In this document: positions 31,817-40,659 of the stretch, one piece after another
Numbering within the stretch: the first letter of the stretch is position 1
Layout of the letters: each line of letters starts with the position of its first letter
DNA from: Nansenia antarctica
Lineage: Eukaryota; Chordata; Actinopteri; Argentiniformes; Microstomatidae
Length of the DNA: 64,000 nucleotides
NCBI GenBank assembly: GCA_963989245.1
Contig: OZ022341.1
Location: 53,493,496 to 53,557,495, forward strand
Direction of reading: 5' to 3'
Position numbers and translations under genes: made by a program
The notes under the pieces: model-generated
Databases searched by the model: none
What the model was told of the DNA's origin: nothing
The model's input: the letters and a program-made list of their open reading frames with translations, nothing else

Positions 31817-32302
31817 TTATTTGACCAACATTTTATTGACTTGCACAATCTTACACAATTGTCTGAACATGTTGAACACAACTAAACACATTATGAACAC
31901 ACACACACACGGTTGCAACTTTTTCACAAAACGTGTTACCATTGTGTCATTTTTAAACAGATTAGAAGAATATTTAGATATCAACATATCATAGGTGATG
32001 CCTCTACACATGTGATTTAAGAAGTAGATACAGTGTTCACCACATGTGACCGATGTGACATCCTGAACTTGTTTGTCTGATAAATGTATCTCATCACATG
32101 ACATGTTTAAAAAGTCATAAATCGATTTAGGAAATATTGAATGATTTGGAGCATTTCCAAAACTGTCAAAAAAACACCCAACTCTCTCCAATATATAAAC
32201 TGCCAGCCAATGCTCTCCAGGCTGGTCAGAGGGGTGTGTGTTAATTATCATAGCACTAGGTCTTATTTGTAGAGGTTGCTGGGGCAGTTTATCACAAGCC
32301 AA
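31817..32302 (-). CDS. Adenain-like protease fragment, type A
   Basis: Protein as reference. Confidence 0.83.
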   Translation of the reverse strand: MACDKLPQQPLQIRPSAMIINTHPSDQPGEHWLAVYILERVGCFFDSFGNAPNHSIFPKSIYDFLNMSCDEIHLSDKQVQDVTSVTCGEHCIYFLNHMCRGITYDMLISKYSSNLFKNDTMVTRFVKKLQPCVCVFIMCLVVFNMFRQLCKIVQVNKMLVK

Positions 32303-32338
32303 AACACCTGGCTGTCAGTTCCACAGTATTCATGATGC

Positions 32339-32785
32339 TTAATAGTAATCAACTAAAACCTGTCTGCGATGGGACACTTCAATCATACTATCATATACCG
32401 CATAAATTATTAGATTGATGGTATTAGGCAGCGGGTTCCTGAAACGTGTCTCCAGGCGTATGTTACCACTCTTGATCAATGATAGATGCTGACTATTATC
32501 CTCGTCAGGTGTCAGATTAAATGCATAAAGAGTGTACCCTCTCAGGAAATCGTTTCGATCAATGGCCATAGCACTGTTCTTTAAATGTCTCCCTGTTGAT
32601 AACACCAGTTGATAGAATTCACGAGTTACGCAACCATTAGGGAAGTCCGGTTGTAATGGTTTGGTGGGGAACTGGACACCGTCAACATATATTGCCAGAT
32701 ATTCTAGATTATAATTCTTAAAATTGAATGGGTTCTTGCCATAGTCGCCCGTAAAAGAGTCATTATCAACCATCGCTACCACCAC
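32339..32785 (-). CDS. Capsid fragment
   Basis: Last left-arm capsid copy before the fold-back. Confidence 0.66.
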   Translation of the reverse strand: MVVAMVDNDSFTGDYGKNPFNFKNYNLEYLAIYVDGVQFPTKPLQPDFPNGCVTREFYQLVLSTGRHLKNSAMAIDRNDFLRGYTLYAFNLTPDEDNSQHLSLIKSGNIRLETRFRNPLPNTINLIIYAVYDSMIEVSHRRQVLVDYY

Positions 32786-32863
32786 AGACTATGTTATTGT
32801 TTGACTAAAACCCCTTGCTTGACTAAATAAAAATGATTGTAATGATACATGAACTCTGATAAT

Positions 32864-33349
32864 TTATTTGACCAACATTTTATTGACTTGCACAATCTTA
32901 CACAATTGTCTGAACATGTTGAACACAACTAAACACATTATGAACACACACACACACGGTTGCAACTTTTTCACAAAACGTGTTACCATTGTGTCATTTT
33001 TAAACAGATTAGAAGAATATTTAGATATCAACATATCATAGGTGATGCCTCTACACATGTGATTTAAGAAGTAGATACAGTGTTCACCACATGTGACCGA
33101 TGTGACATCCTGAACTTGTTTGTCTGATAAATGTATCTCATCACATGACATGTTTAAAAAGTCATAAATCGATTTAGGAAATATTGAATGATTTGGAGCA
33201 TTTCCAAAACTGTCAAAAAAACACCCAACTCTCTCCAATATATAAACTGCCAGCCAATGCTCTCCAGGCTGGTCAGAGGGGTGTGTGTTAATTATCATAG
33301 CACTAGGTCTTATTTGTAGAGGTTGCTGGGGCAGTTTATCACAAGCCAA
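32864..33349 (-). CDS. Adenain-like protease fragment, type A, at the fold-back
   Basis: Complete fragment. The unit breaks 40 nt upstream of it, where the sequence turns into the plus-strand arm. Confidence 0.83.
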   Translation of the reverse strand: MACDKLPQQPLQIRPSAMIINTHPSDQPGEHWLAVYILERVGCFFDSFGNAPNHSIFPKSIYDFLNMSCDEIHLSDKQVQDVTSVTCGEHCIYFLNHMCRGITYDMLISKYSSNLFKNDTMVTRFVKKLQPCVCVFIMCLVVFNMFRQLCKIVQVNKMLVK

Positions 33350-33640
33350 AACACCTGGCTGTCAGTTCCACAGTATTCATGATGCTTATAGTGCTATGAT
33401 AATTAACACACACCCCTCTGACCAGCCTGGAGAGCATTGGCTGGCAGTTTATATATTGGAGAGAGTTGGGTGTTTTTTTGACAGTTTTGGAAATGCTCCA
33501 AATCATTCAATATTTCCTAAATCGATTTATGACTTTTTAAACATGTCATGTGATGAGATACATTTATCAGACAAACAAGTTCAGGATGTCACATCGGTCA
33601 CATGTGGTGAACACTGTATCTACTTCTTAAATCACATGTT
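33055..33640. repeat. Head-to-head fold-back junction between array arms
   Basis: Sequence ending at 33305 is the reverse complement of sequence starting at 33389, giving a stem of about 250 bp that I read as perfect. The match then continues at near-identity through whole units. The 83-nt loop (33306-33388) is the 5' part of the left-arm protease plus the start of the intergenic stretch. The switch point falls at a short shared TA/TAG. Left and right partners stop matching exactly where the right protease carries the type C lesion near 33640. Confidence 0.9.
33306..33388. other. Single-copy-orientation loop of the inverted junction
   Basis: This 83-nt segment has no inverted partner next to it. 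It holds the first 15 or so codons of the left-arm protease copy (minus strand) and the short leader upstream of it, then jumps into the plus-strand protease at about codon 15. The capsid fragment that should precede the left protease is missing here. Confidence 0.8.
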
Positions 33641-33656
33641 TAGGCATCACCTATGA
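33389..33656 (+). pseudogene. Protease fragment, 5'-truncated by the inversion, type C
   Basis: Begins at about codon 15. It keeps His, Asp, Gln and Cys, then reads HMFRHHL and stops, owing to a 2-nt loss and changed bases after the Met98 codon. Upstream in frame it is fused to antisense sequence of the left-arm protease from 33285, an artefact of the junction. Confidence 0.8.
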
Positions 33657-33904
33657 TATGTTGATATCTAAATATTCTTCTAATCTGTTTAAAAATGACA
33701 CAATGGTAACACGTTTTGTGAAAAAGTTGCAACCGTGTGTGTGTGTTCATAATGTGTTTAGTTGTGTTCAACATGTTCAGACAATTGTGTAAGATTGTGC
33801 AAGTCAATAAAATGTTGGTCAAATAAATTATCAGAGTTCATGTAAAATTACAATCATTTTTATTTAGTCAAGCAAGGGGTTTTAGTCAAACAATAACATA
33901 GTCT

Positions 33905-34351
33905 GTGGTGGTAGCGATGGTTGATAATGACTCTTTTACGGGCGACTATGGCAAGAACCCATTCAATTTTAAGAATTATAATCTAGAATATCTGGCAATA
34001 TATGTTGACGGTGTCCAGTTCCCCACCAAACCATTACAACCGGACTTCCCTAATGGTTGCGTAACTCGTGAATTCTATCAACTGGTGTTATCAACAGGGA
34101 GACATTTAAAGAACAGTGCTATGGCCATTGATCGAAACGATTTCCTGAGAGGGTACACTCTTTATGCATTTAATCTGACACCTGACGAGGATAATAGTCA
34201 GCATCTATCATTGATCAAGAGTGGTAACATACGCCTGGAGACACGTTTCAGGAACCCGCTGCCTAATACCATCAATCTAATAATTTATGCGGTATATGAT
34301 AGTATGATTGAAGTGTCCCATCGCAGACAGGTTTTAGTTGATTACTATTAA
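33905..34351 (+). CDS. Polinton-type major capsid protein, C-terminal fragment (reference copy)
   Basis: 148 codons, counted from GTG. In a eukaryote the usable start is the ATG at codon 5 (33917), which has G at -3 and G at +4. A TAG lies two codons upstream of the GTG, in frame, so the N-terminal part of the protein is absent. The protein has a hydrophobic beta-rich pattern, with YLAIYVDG at 29-36, RGYTLYAFNLTPD at 82-94 and LIIYAVYD at 125-132. From memory this matches the C-terminal jelly roll of the Polinton major capsid protein, often annotated in invertebrates as F54H12.2-like; a full-length family member is several hundred residues. The adjoining protease supports this. It cannot form a capsid alone, and function in the host is unproven. 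Confidence 0.68.
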   Translation: MVVAMVDNDSFTGDYGKNPFNFKNYNLEYLAIYVDGVQFPTKPLQPDFPNGCVTREFYQLVLSTGRHLKNSAMAIDRNDFLRGYTLYAFNLTPDEDNSQHLSLIKSGNIRLETRFRNPLPNTINLIIYAVYDSMIEVSHRRQVLVDYY

Positions 34352-34356
34352 GCATC

Positions 34357-34398
34357 ATGAATACTGTGGAACTGACAGCCAGGTGTTTTGGCTTGTGA
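34357..34398 (+). pseudogene. Detached N-terminal start of the protease
   Basis: A 13-codon ATG frame begins 5 nt after the capsid-fragment stop and reads MNTVEL at its start, then ends in TGA inside the protease. It is one base out of phase with the protease body. I infer that it is the original protease start, separated from the body by a small deletion. The arrangement recurs in essentially every unit (for example 821-780 on minus). In the unit at about 3958 the ATG itself is changed to ATC. Confidence 0.6.
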
Positions 34399-34873
34399 TA
34401 AACTGCCCCAGCAACCTCTACAAATAAGACCTAGTGCTATGATAATTAACACACACCCCTCTGACCAGCCTGGAGAGCATTGGCTGGCAGTTTATATATT
34501 GGAGAGAGTTGGGTGTTTTTTTGACAGTTTTGGAAATGCTCCAAATCATTCAATATTTCCTAAATCGATTTATGACTTTTTAAACATGTCATGTGATGAG
34601 ATACATTTATCAGACAAACAAGTTCAGGATGTCACATCGGTCACATGTGGTGAACACTGTATCTACTTCTTAAATCACATGTGTAGAGGCATCACCTATG
34701 ATATGTTGATATCTAAATATTCTTCTAATCTGTTTAAAAATGACACAATGGTAACACGTTTTGTGAAAAAGTTGCAACCGTGTGTGTGTGTGTTCATAAT
34801 GTGTTTAGTTGTGTTCAACATGTTCAGACAATTGTGTAAGATTGTGCAAGTCAATAAAATGTTGGTCAAATAA
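34388..34873 (+). CDS. Adenain-like cysteine protease fragment, type A (reference copy)
   Basis: 161 codons from TTG; the first ATG is codon 18 (34439). The adenovirus/Polinton maturation protease signature is complete and correctly spaced: His31 followed by Trp32, Asp46 in FFDSFG, Gln80, and Cys87 in the CGEHC stretch, with Gln seven residues before Cys as in adenain. The family cleaves capsid precursor proteins during virion maturation. The N-terminus is damaged in every unit (see 34357-34398). After residue 130 a GT run (CVCV) fixes the frame of the last 30 residues; here it gives a hydrophobic, Lys-ended tail. It starts 36 nt after the capsid fragment. Family call is strong; activity is doubtful without the N-terminus. 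Confidence 0.85.
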   Translation: MACDKLPQQPLQIRPSAMIINTHPSDQPGEHWLAVYILERVGCFFDSFGNAPNHSIFPKSIYDFLNMSCDEIHLSDKQVQDVTSVTCGEHCIYFLNHMCRGITYDMLISKYSSNLFKNDTMVTRFVKKLQPCVCVFIMCLVVFNMFRQLCKIVQVNKMLVK

Positions 34874-34874
34874 A
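34853..34874 (+). promoter_or_regulatory. Poly(A) signals at the protease 3' end
   Basis: Two AATAAA hexamers, at 34853-34858 and 34869-34874, the second overlapping the protease stop codon. The same pair occurs in every unit. Compact viral genes often end this way. Confidence 0.5.
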
Positions 34875-34951
34875 TTATCAGAGTTCATGTATCATTACAA
34901 TCATTTTTATTTAGTCAAGCAAGGGGTTTTAGTCAAACAATAACATAGTCT
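34874..34951. other. 78-nt inter-unit spacer (reference copy)
   Basis: AT-rich link between protease and next capsid fragment. It holds an AATAAA on the minus strand (34906-34911), pointing back toward the protease, and two near-repeats around TAGTCAA. Type C units carry AAAATTAC in place of ATCATTAC here. The back-to-back poly(A) signals suggest that the parent element had a convergent gene ending here. Confidence 0.5.
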
Positions 34952-35398
34952 GTGGTGGTAGCGATGGTTGATAATGACTCTTTTACGGGCGACTATGGCA
35001 AGAACCCATTCAATTTTAAGAATTATAATCTAGAATATCTGGCAATATATGTTGACGGTGTCCAGTTCCCCACCAAACCATTACAACCGGACTTCCCTAA
35101 TGGTTGCGTAACTCGTGAATTCTATCAACTGGTGTTATCAACAGGGAGACATTTAAAGAACAGTGCTATGGCCATTGATCGAAACGATTTCCTGAGAGGG
35201 TACACTCTTTATGCATTTAATCTGACACCTGACGAGGATAATAGTCAGCATCTATCATTGATCAAGAGTGGTAACATACGCCTGGAGACACGTTTCAGGA
35301 ACCCGCTGCCTAATACCATCAATCTAATAATTTATGCGGTATATGATAGTATGATTGAAGTGTCCCATCGCAGACAGGTTTTAGTTGATTACTATTAA
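34952..35398 (+). CDS. Capsid fragment
   Basis: Protein as reference; 1,047 nt to the next copy. Confidence 0.66.
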   Translation: MVVAMVDNDSFTGDYGKNPFNFKNYNLEYLAIYVDGVQFPTKPLQPDFPNGCVTREFYQLVLSTGRHLKNSAMAIDRNDFLRGYTLYAFNLTPDEDNSQHLSLIKSGNIRLETRFRNPLPNTINLIIYAVYDSMIEVSHRRQVLVDYY

Positions 35399-35434
35399 GC
35401 ATCATGAATACTGTGGAACTGACAGCCAGGTGTT

Positions 35435-35920
35435 TTGGCTTGTGATAAACTGCCCCAGCAACCTCTACAAATAAGACCTAGTGCTATGATAATTAACACA
35501 CACCCCTCTGACCAGCCTGGAGAGCATTGGCTGGCAGTTTATATATTGGAGAGAGTTGGGTGTTTTTTTGACAGTTTTGGAAATGCTCCAAATCATTCAA
35601 TATTTCCTAAATCGATTTATGACTTTTTAAACATGTCATGTGATGAGATACATTTATCAGACAAACAAGTTCAGGATGTCACATCGGTCACATGTGGTGA
35701 ACACTGTATCTACTTCTTAAATCACATGTGTAGAGGCATCACCTATGATATGTTGATATCTAAATATTCTTCTAATCTGTTTAAAAATGACACAATGGTA
35801 ACACGTTTTGTGAAAAAGTTGCAACCGTGTGTGTGTGTGTTCATAATGTGTTTAGTTGTGTTCAACATGTTCAGACAATTGTGTAAGATTGTGCAAGTCA
35901 ATAAAATGTTGGTCAAATAA
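35435..35920 (+). CDS. Adenain-like protease fragment, type A
   Basis: Protein as reference. Confidence 0.83.
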   Translation: MACDKLPQQPLQIRPSAMIINTHPSDQPGEHWLAVYILERVGCFFDSFGNAPNHSIFPKSIYDFLNMSCDEIHLSDKQVQDVTSVTCGEHCIYFLNHMCRGITYDMLISKYSSNLFKNDTMVTRFVKKLQPCVCVFIMCLVVFNMFRQLCKIVQVNKMLVK

Positions 35921-35998
35921 ATTATCAGAGTTCATGTATCATTACAATCATTTTTATTTAGTCAAGCAAGGGGTTTTAGTCAAACAATAACATAGTCT

Positions 35999-36445
35999 GT
36001 GGTGGTAGCGATGGTTGATAATGACTCTTTTACGGGCGACTATGGCAAGAACCCATTCAATTTTAAGAATTATAATCTAGAATATCTGGCAATATATGTT
36101 GACGGTGTCCAGTTCCCCACCAAACCATTACAACCGGACTTCCCTAATGGTTGCGTAACTCGTGAATTCTATCAACTGGTGTTATCAACAGGGAGACATT
36201 TAAAGAACAGTGCTATGGCCATTGATCGAAACGATTTCCTGAGAGGGTACACTCTTTATGCATTTAATCTGACACCTGACGAGGATAATAGTCAGCATCT
36301 ATCATTGATCAAGAGTGGTAACATACGCCTGGAGACACGTTTCAGGAACCCGCTGCCTAATACCATCAATCTAATAATTTATGCGGTATATGATAGTATG
36401 ATTGAAGTGTCCCATCGCAGACAGGTTTTAGTTGATTACTATTAA
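35999..36445 (+). CDS. Capsid fragment
   Basis: Protein as reference; step 1,043 nt because the next protease is type C. Confidence 0.66.
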   Translation: MVVAMVDNDSFTGDYGKNPFNFKNYNLEYLAIYVDGVQFPTKPLQPDFPNGCVTREFYQLVLSTGRHLKNSAMAIDRNDFLRGYTLYAFNLTPDEDNSQHLSLIKSGNIRLETRFRNPLPNTINLIIYAVYDSMIEVSHRRQVLVDYY

Positions 36446-36481
36446 GCATCATGAATACTGTGGAACTGACAGCCAGGTGTT

Positions 36482-36793
36482 TTGGCTTGTGATAAACTGC
36501 CCCAGCAACCTCTACAAATAAGACCTAGTGCTATGATAATTAACACACACCCCTCTGACCAGCCTGGAGAGCATTGGCTGGCAGTTTATATATTGGAGAG
36601 AGTTGGGTGTTTTTTTGACAGTTTTGGAAATGCTCCAAATCATTCAATATTTCCTAAATCGATTTATGACTTTTTAAACATGTCATGTGATGAGATACAT
36701 TTATCAGACAAACAAGTTCAGGATGTCACATCGGTCACATGTGGTGAACACTGTATCTACTTCTTAAATCACATGTTTAGGCATCACCTATGA
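36482..36793 (+). pseudogene. Protease fragment, type C truncation
   Basis: 103 codons with intact catalytic residues, ending HMFRHHL. Homologous sequence continues out of frame to about 36965 with the short GT run, and the spacer has AAAATTAC. Confidence 0.82.
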
Positions 36794-37041
36794 TATGTTG
36801 ATATCTAAATATTCTTCTAATCTGTTTAAAAATGACACAATGGTAACACGTTTTGTGAAAAAGTTGCAACCGTGTGTGTGTGTTCATAATGTGTTTAGTT
36901 GTGTTCAACATGTTCAGACAATTGTGTAAGATTGTGCAAGTCAATAAAATGTTGGTCAAATAAATTATCAGAGTTCATGTAAAATTACAATCATTTTTAT
37001 TTAGTCAAGCAAGGGGTTTTAGTCAAACAATAACATAGTCT

Positions 37042-37488
37042 GTGGTGGTAGCGATGGTTGATAATGACTCTTTTACGGGCGACTATGGCAAGAACCCATT
37101 CAATTTTAAGAATTATAATCTAGAATATCTGGCAATATATGTTGACGGTGTCCAGTTCCCCACCAAACCATTACAACCGGACTTCCCTAATGGTTGCGTA
37201 ACTCGTGAATTCTATCAACTGGTGTTATCAACAGGGAGACATTTAAAGAACAGTGCTATGGCCATTGATCGAAACGATTTCCTGAGAGGGTACACTCTTT
37301 ATGCATTTAATCTGACACCTGACGAGGATAATAGTCAGCATCTATCATTGATCAAGAGTGGTAACATACGCCTGGAGACACGTTTCAGGAACCCGCTGCC
37401 TAATACCATCAATCTAATAATTTATGCGGTATATGATAGTATGATTGAAGTGTCCCATCGCAGACAGGTTTTAGTTGATTACTATTAA
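37042..37488 (+). CDS. Capsid fragment
   Basis: Protein as reference; 1,047 nt to the next copy. Confidence 0.66.
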   Translation: MVVAMVDNDSFTGDYGKNPFNFKNYNLEYLAIYVDGVQFPTKPLQPDFPNGCVTREFYQLVLSTGRHLKNSAMAIDRNDFLRGYTLYAFNLTPDEDNSQHLSLIKSGNIRLETRFRNPLPNTINLIIYAVYDSMIEVSHRRQVLVDYY

Positions 37489-37524
37489 GCATCATGAATA
37501 CTGTGGAACTGACAGCCAGGTGTT

Positions 37525-38010
37525 TTGGCTTGTGATAAACTGCCCCAGCAACCTCTACAAATAAGACCTAGTGCTATGATAATTAACACACACCCCTCTG
37601 ACCAGCCTGGAGAGCATTGGCTGGCAGTTTATATATTGGAGAGAGTTGGGTGTTTTTTTGACAGTTTTGGAAATGCTCCAAATCATTCAATATTTCCTAA
37701 ATCGATTTATGACTTTTTAAACATGTCATGTGATGAGATACATTTATCAGACAAACAAGTTCAGGATGTCACATCGGTCACATGTGGTGAACACTGTATC
37801 TACTTCTTAAATCACATGTGTAGAGGCATCACCTATGATATGTTGATATCTAAATATTCTTCTAATCTGTTTAAAAATGACACAATGGTAACACGTTTTG
37901 TGAAAAAGTTGCAACCGTGTGTGTGTGTGTTCATAATGTGTTTAGTTGTGTTCAACATGTTCAGACAATTGTGTAAGATTGTGCAAGTCAATAAAATGTT
38001 GGTCAAATAA
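37525..38010 (+). CDS. Adenain-like protease fragment, type A
   Basis: Lies between two type C units. Confidence 0.83.
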   Translation: MACDKLPQQPLQIRPSAMIINTHPSDQPGEHWLAVYILERVGCFFDSFGNAPNHSIFPKSIYDFLNMSCDEIHLSDKQVQDVTSVTCGEHCIYFLNHMCRGITYDMLISKYSSNLFKNDTMVTRFVKKLQPCVCVFIMCLVVFNMFRQLCKIVQVNKMLVK

Positions 38011-38088
38011 ATTATCAGAGTTCATGTATCATTACAATCATTTTTATTTAGTCAAGCAAGGGGTTTTAGTCAAACAATAACATAGTCT

Positions 38089-38535
38089 GTGGTGGTAGCG
38101 ATGGTTGATAATGACTCTTTTACGGGCGACTATGGCAAGAACCCATTCAATTTTAAGAATTATAATCTAGAATATCTGGCAATATATGTTGACGGTGTCC
38201 AGTTCCCCACCAAACCATTACAACCGGACTTCCCTAATGGTTGCGTAACTCGTGAATTCTATCAACTGGTGTTATCAACAGGGAGACATTTAAAGAACAG
38301 TGCTATGGCCATTGATCGAAACGATTTCCTGAGAGGGTACACTCTTTATGCATTTAATCTGACACCTGACGAGGATAATAGTCAGCATCTATCATTGATC
38401 AAGAGTGGTAACATACGCCTGGAGACACGTTTCAGGAACCCGCTGCCTAATACCATCAATCTAATAATTTATGCGGTATATGATAGTATGATTGAAGTGT
38501 CCCATCGCAGACAGGTTTTAGTTGATTACTATTAA
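38089..38535 (+). CDS. Capsid fragment
   Basis: Protein as reference; step 1,041 nt, the shortest in the window. Confidence 0.66.
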   Translation: MVVAMVDNDSFTGDYGKNPFNFKNYNLEYLAIYVDGVQFPTKPLQPDFPNGCVTREFYQLVLSTGRHLKNSAMAIDRNDFLRGYTLYAFNLTPDEDNSQHLSLIKSGNIRLETRFRNPLPNTINLIIYAVYDSMIEVSHRRQVLVDYY

Positions 38536-38571
38536 GCATCATGAATACTGTGGAACTGACAGCCAGGTGTT

Positions 38572-38883
38572 TTGGCTTGTGATAAACTGCCCCAGCAACC
38601 TCTACAAATAAGACCTAGTGCTATGATAATTAACACACACCCCTCTGACCAGCCTGGAGAGCATTGGCTGGCAGTTTATATATTGGAGAGAGTTGGGTGT
38701 TTTTTTGACAGTTTTGGAAATGCTCCAAATCATTCAATATTTCCTAAATCGATTTATGACTTTTTAAACATGTCATGTGATGAGATACATTTATCAGACA
38801 AACAAGTTCAGGATGTCACATCGGTCACATGTGGTGAACACTGTATCTACTTCTTAAATCACATGTTTAGGCATCACCTATGA
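38572..38883 (+). pseudogene. Protease fragment, type C truncation with a second deletion
   Basis: As the other type C copies, plus loss of one CA near 38925 in the already untranslated remnant. Confidence 0.82.
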
Positions 38884-39129
38884 TATGTTGATATCTAAAT
38901 ATTCTTCTAATCTGTTTAAAAATGACAATGGTAACACGTTTTGTGAAAAAGTTGCAACCGTGTGTGTGTGTTCATAATGTGTTTAGTTGTGTTCAACATG
39001 TTCAGACAATTGTGTAAGATTGTGCAAGTCAATAAAATGTTGGTCAAATAAATTATCAGAGTTCATGTAAAATTACAATCATTTTTATTTAGTCAAGCAA
39101 GGGGTTTTAGTCAAACAATAACATAGTCT

Positions 39130-39576
39130 GTGGTGGTAGCGATGGTTGATAATGACTCTTTTACGGGCGACTATGGCAAGAACCCATTCAATTTTAAGAA
39201 TTATAATCTAGAATATCTGGCAATATATGTTGACGGTGTCCAGTTCCCCACCAAACCATTACAACCGGACTTCCCTAATGGTTGCGTAACTCGTGAATTC
39301 TATCAACTGGTGTTATCAACAGGGAGACATTTAAAGAACAGTGCTATGGCCATTGATCGAAACGATTTCCTGAGAGGGTACACTCTTTATGCATTTAATC
39401 TGACACCTGACGAGGATAATAGTCAGCATCTATCATTGATCAAGAGTGGTAACATACGCCTGGAGACACGTTTCAGGAACCCGCTGCCTAATACCATCAA
39501 TCTAATAATTTATGCGGTATATGATAGTATGATTGAAGTGTCCCATCGCAGACAGGTTTTAGTTGATTACTATTAA
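39130..39576 (+). CDS. Capsid fragment
   Basis: Protein as reference; 1,047 nt to the next copy. Confidence 0.66.
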   Translation: MVVAMVDNDSFTGDYGKNPFNFKNYNLEYLAIYVDGVQFPTKPLQPDFPNGCVTREFYQLVLSTGRHLKNSAMAIDRNDFLRGYTLYAFNLTPDEDNSQHLSLIKSGNIRLETRFRNPLPNTINLIIYAVYDSMIEVSHRRQVLVDYY

Positions 39577-39612
39577 GCATCATGAATACTGTGGAACTGA
39601 CAGCCAGGTGTT

Positions 39613-40098
39613 TTGGCTTGTGATAAACTGCCCCAGCAACCTCTACAAATAAGACCTAGTGCTATGATAATTAACACACACCCCTCTGACCAGCCTGGAG
39701 AGCATTGGCTGGCAGTTTATATATTGGAGAGAGTTGGGTGTTTTTTTGACAGTTTTGGAAATGCTCCAAATCATTCAATATTTCCTAAATCGATTTATGA
39801 CTTTTTAAACATGTCATGTGATGAGATACATTTATCAGACAAACAAGTTCAGGATGTCACATCGGTCACATGTGGTGAACACTGTATCTACTTCTTAAAT
39901 CACATGTGTAGAGGCATCACCTATGATATGTTGATATCTAAATATTCTTCTAATCTGTTTAAAAATGACACAATGGTAACACGTTTTGTGAAAAAGTTGC
40001 AACCGTGTGTGTGTGTGTTCATAATGTGTTTAGTTGTGTTCAACATGTTCAGACAATTGTGTAAGATTGTGCAAGTCAATAAAATGTTGGTCAAATAA
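39613..40098 (+). CDS. Adenain-like protease fragment, type A
   Basis: Protein as reference; between type C units. Confidence 0.83.
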   Translation: MACDKLPQQPLQIRPSAMIINTHPSDQPGEHWLAVYILERVGCFFDSFGNAPNHSIFPKSIYDFLNMSCDEIHLSDKQVQDVTSVTCGEHCIYFLNHMCRGITYDMLISKYSSNLFKNDTMVTRFVKKLQPCVCVFIMCLVVFNMFRQLCKIVQVNKMLVK

Positions 40099-40176
40099 AT
40101 TATCAGAGTTCATGTATCATTACAATCATTTTTATTTAGTCAAGCAAGGGGTTTTAGTCAAACAATAACATAGTCT

Positions 40177-40623
40177 GTGGTGGTAGCGATGGTTGATAAT
40201 GACTCTTTTACGGGCGACTATGGCAAGAACCCATTCAATTTTAAGAATTATAATCTAGAATATCTGGCAATATATGTTGACGGTGTCCAGTTCCCCACCA
40301 AACCATTACAACCGGACTTCCCTAATGGTTGCGTAACTCGTGAATTCTATCAACTGGTGTTATCAACAGGGAGACATTTAAAGAACAGTGCTATGGCCAT
40401 TGATCGAAACGATTTCCTGAGAGGGTACACTCTTTATGCATTTAATCTGACACCTGACGAGGATAATAGTCAGCATCTATCATTGATCAAGAGTGGTAAC
40501 ATACGCCTGGAGACACGTTTCAGGAACCCGCTGCCTAATACCATCAATCTAATAATTTATGCGGTATATGATAGTATGATTGAAGTGTCCCATCGCAGAC
40601 AGGTTTTAGTTGATTACTATTAA
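40177..40623 (+). CDS. Capsid fragment
   Basis: Protein as reference; 1,043 nt to the next copy. Confidence 0.66.
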   Translation: MVVAMVDNDSFTGDYGKNPFNFKNYNLEYLAIYVDGVQFPTKPLQPDFPNGCVTREFYQLVLSTGRHLKNSAMAIDRNDFLRGYTLYAFNLTPDEDNSQHLSLIKSGNIRLETRFRNPLPNTINLIIYAVYDSMIEVSHRRQVLVDYY

Positions 40624-40659
40624 GCATCATGAATACTGTGGAACTGACAGCCAGGTGTT

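Larger units (their letters stand above)
18934..33388 (-). repeat. Polinton-derived tandem array, left arm, inner part
   Basis: Continuation of the same array after the retrotransposon. Removing the 7,449-bp element and one 4-bp target copy restores a normal 1,046-nt step across the gap, so nothing else was lost. This stretch is richer in protease copies with an extra A in a seven-A run, and it includes a two-unit duplication near 28.1-31.3 kb. It ends at the fold-back point. Confidence 0.93.

Noticed and set aside
33285..33656. 123-codon plus-strand frame across the fold-back
   Set aside because: Its first 35 codons are antisense of the left protease. It is a chance joining created by the inversion, not a gene.
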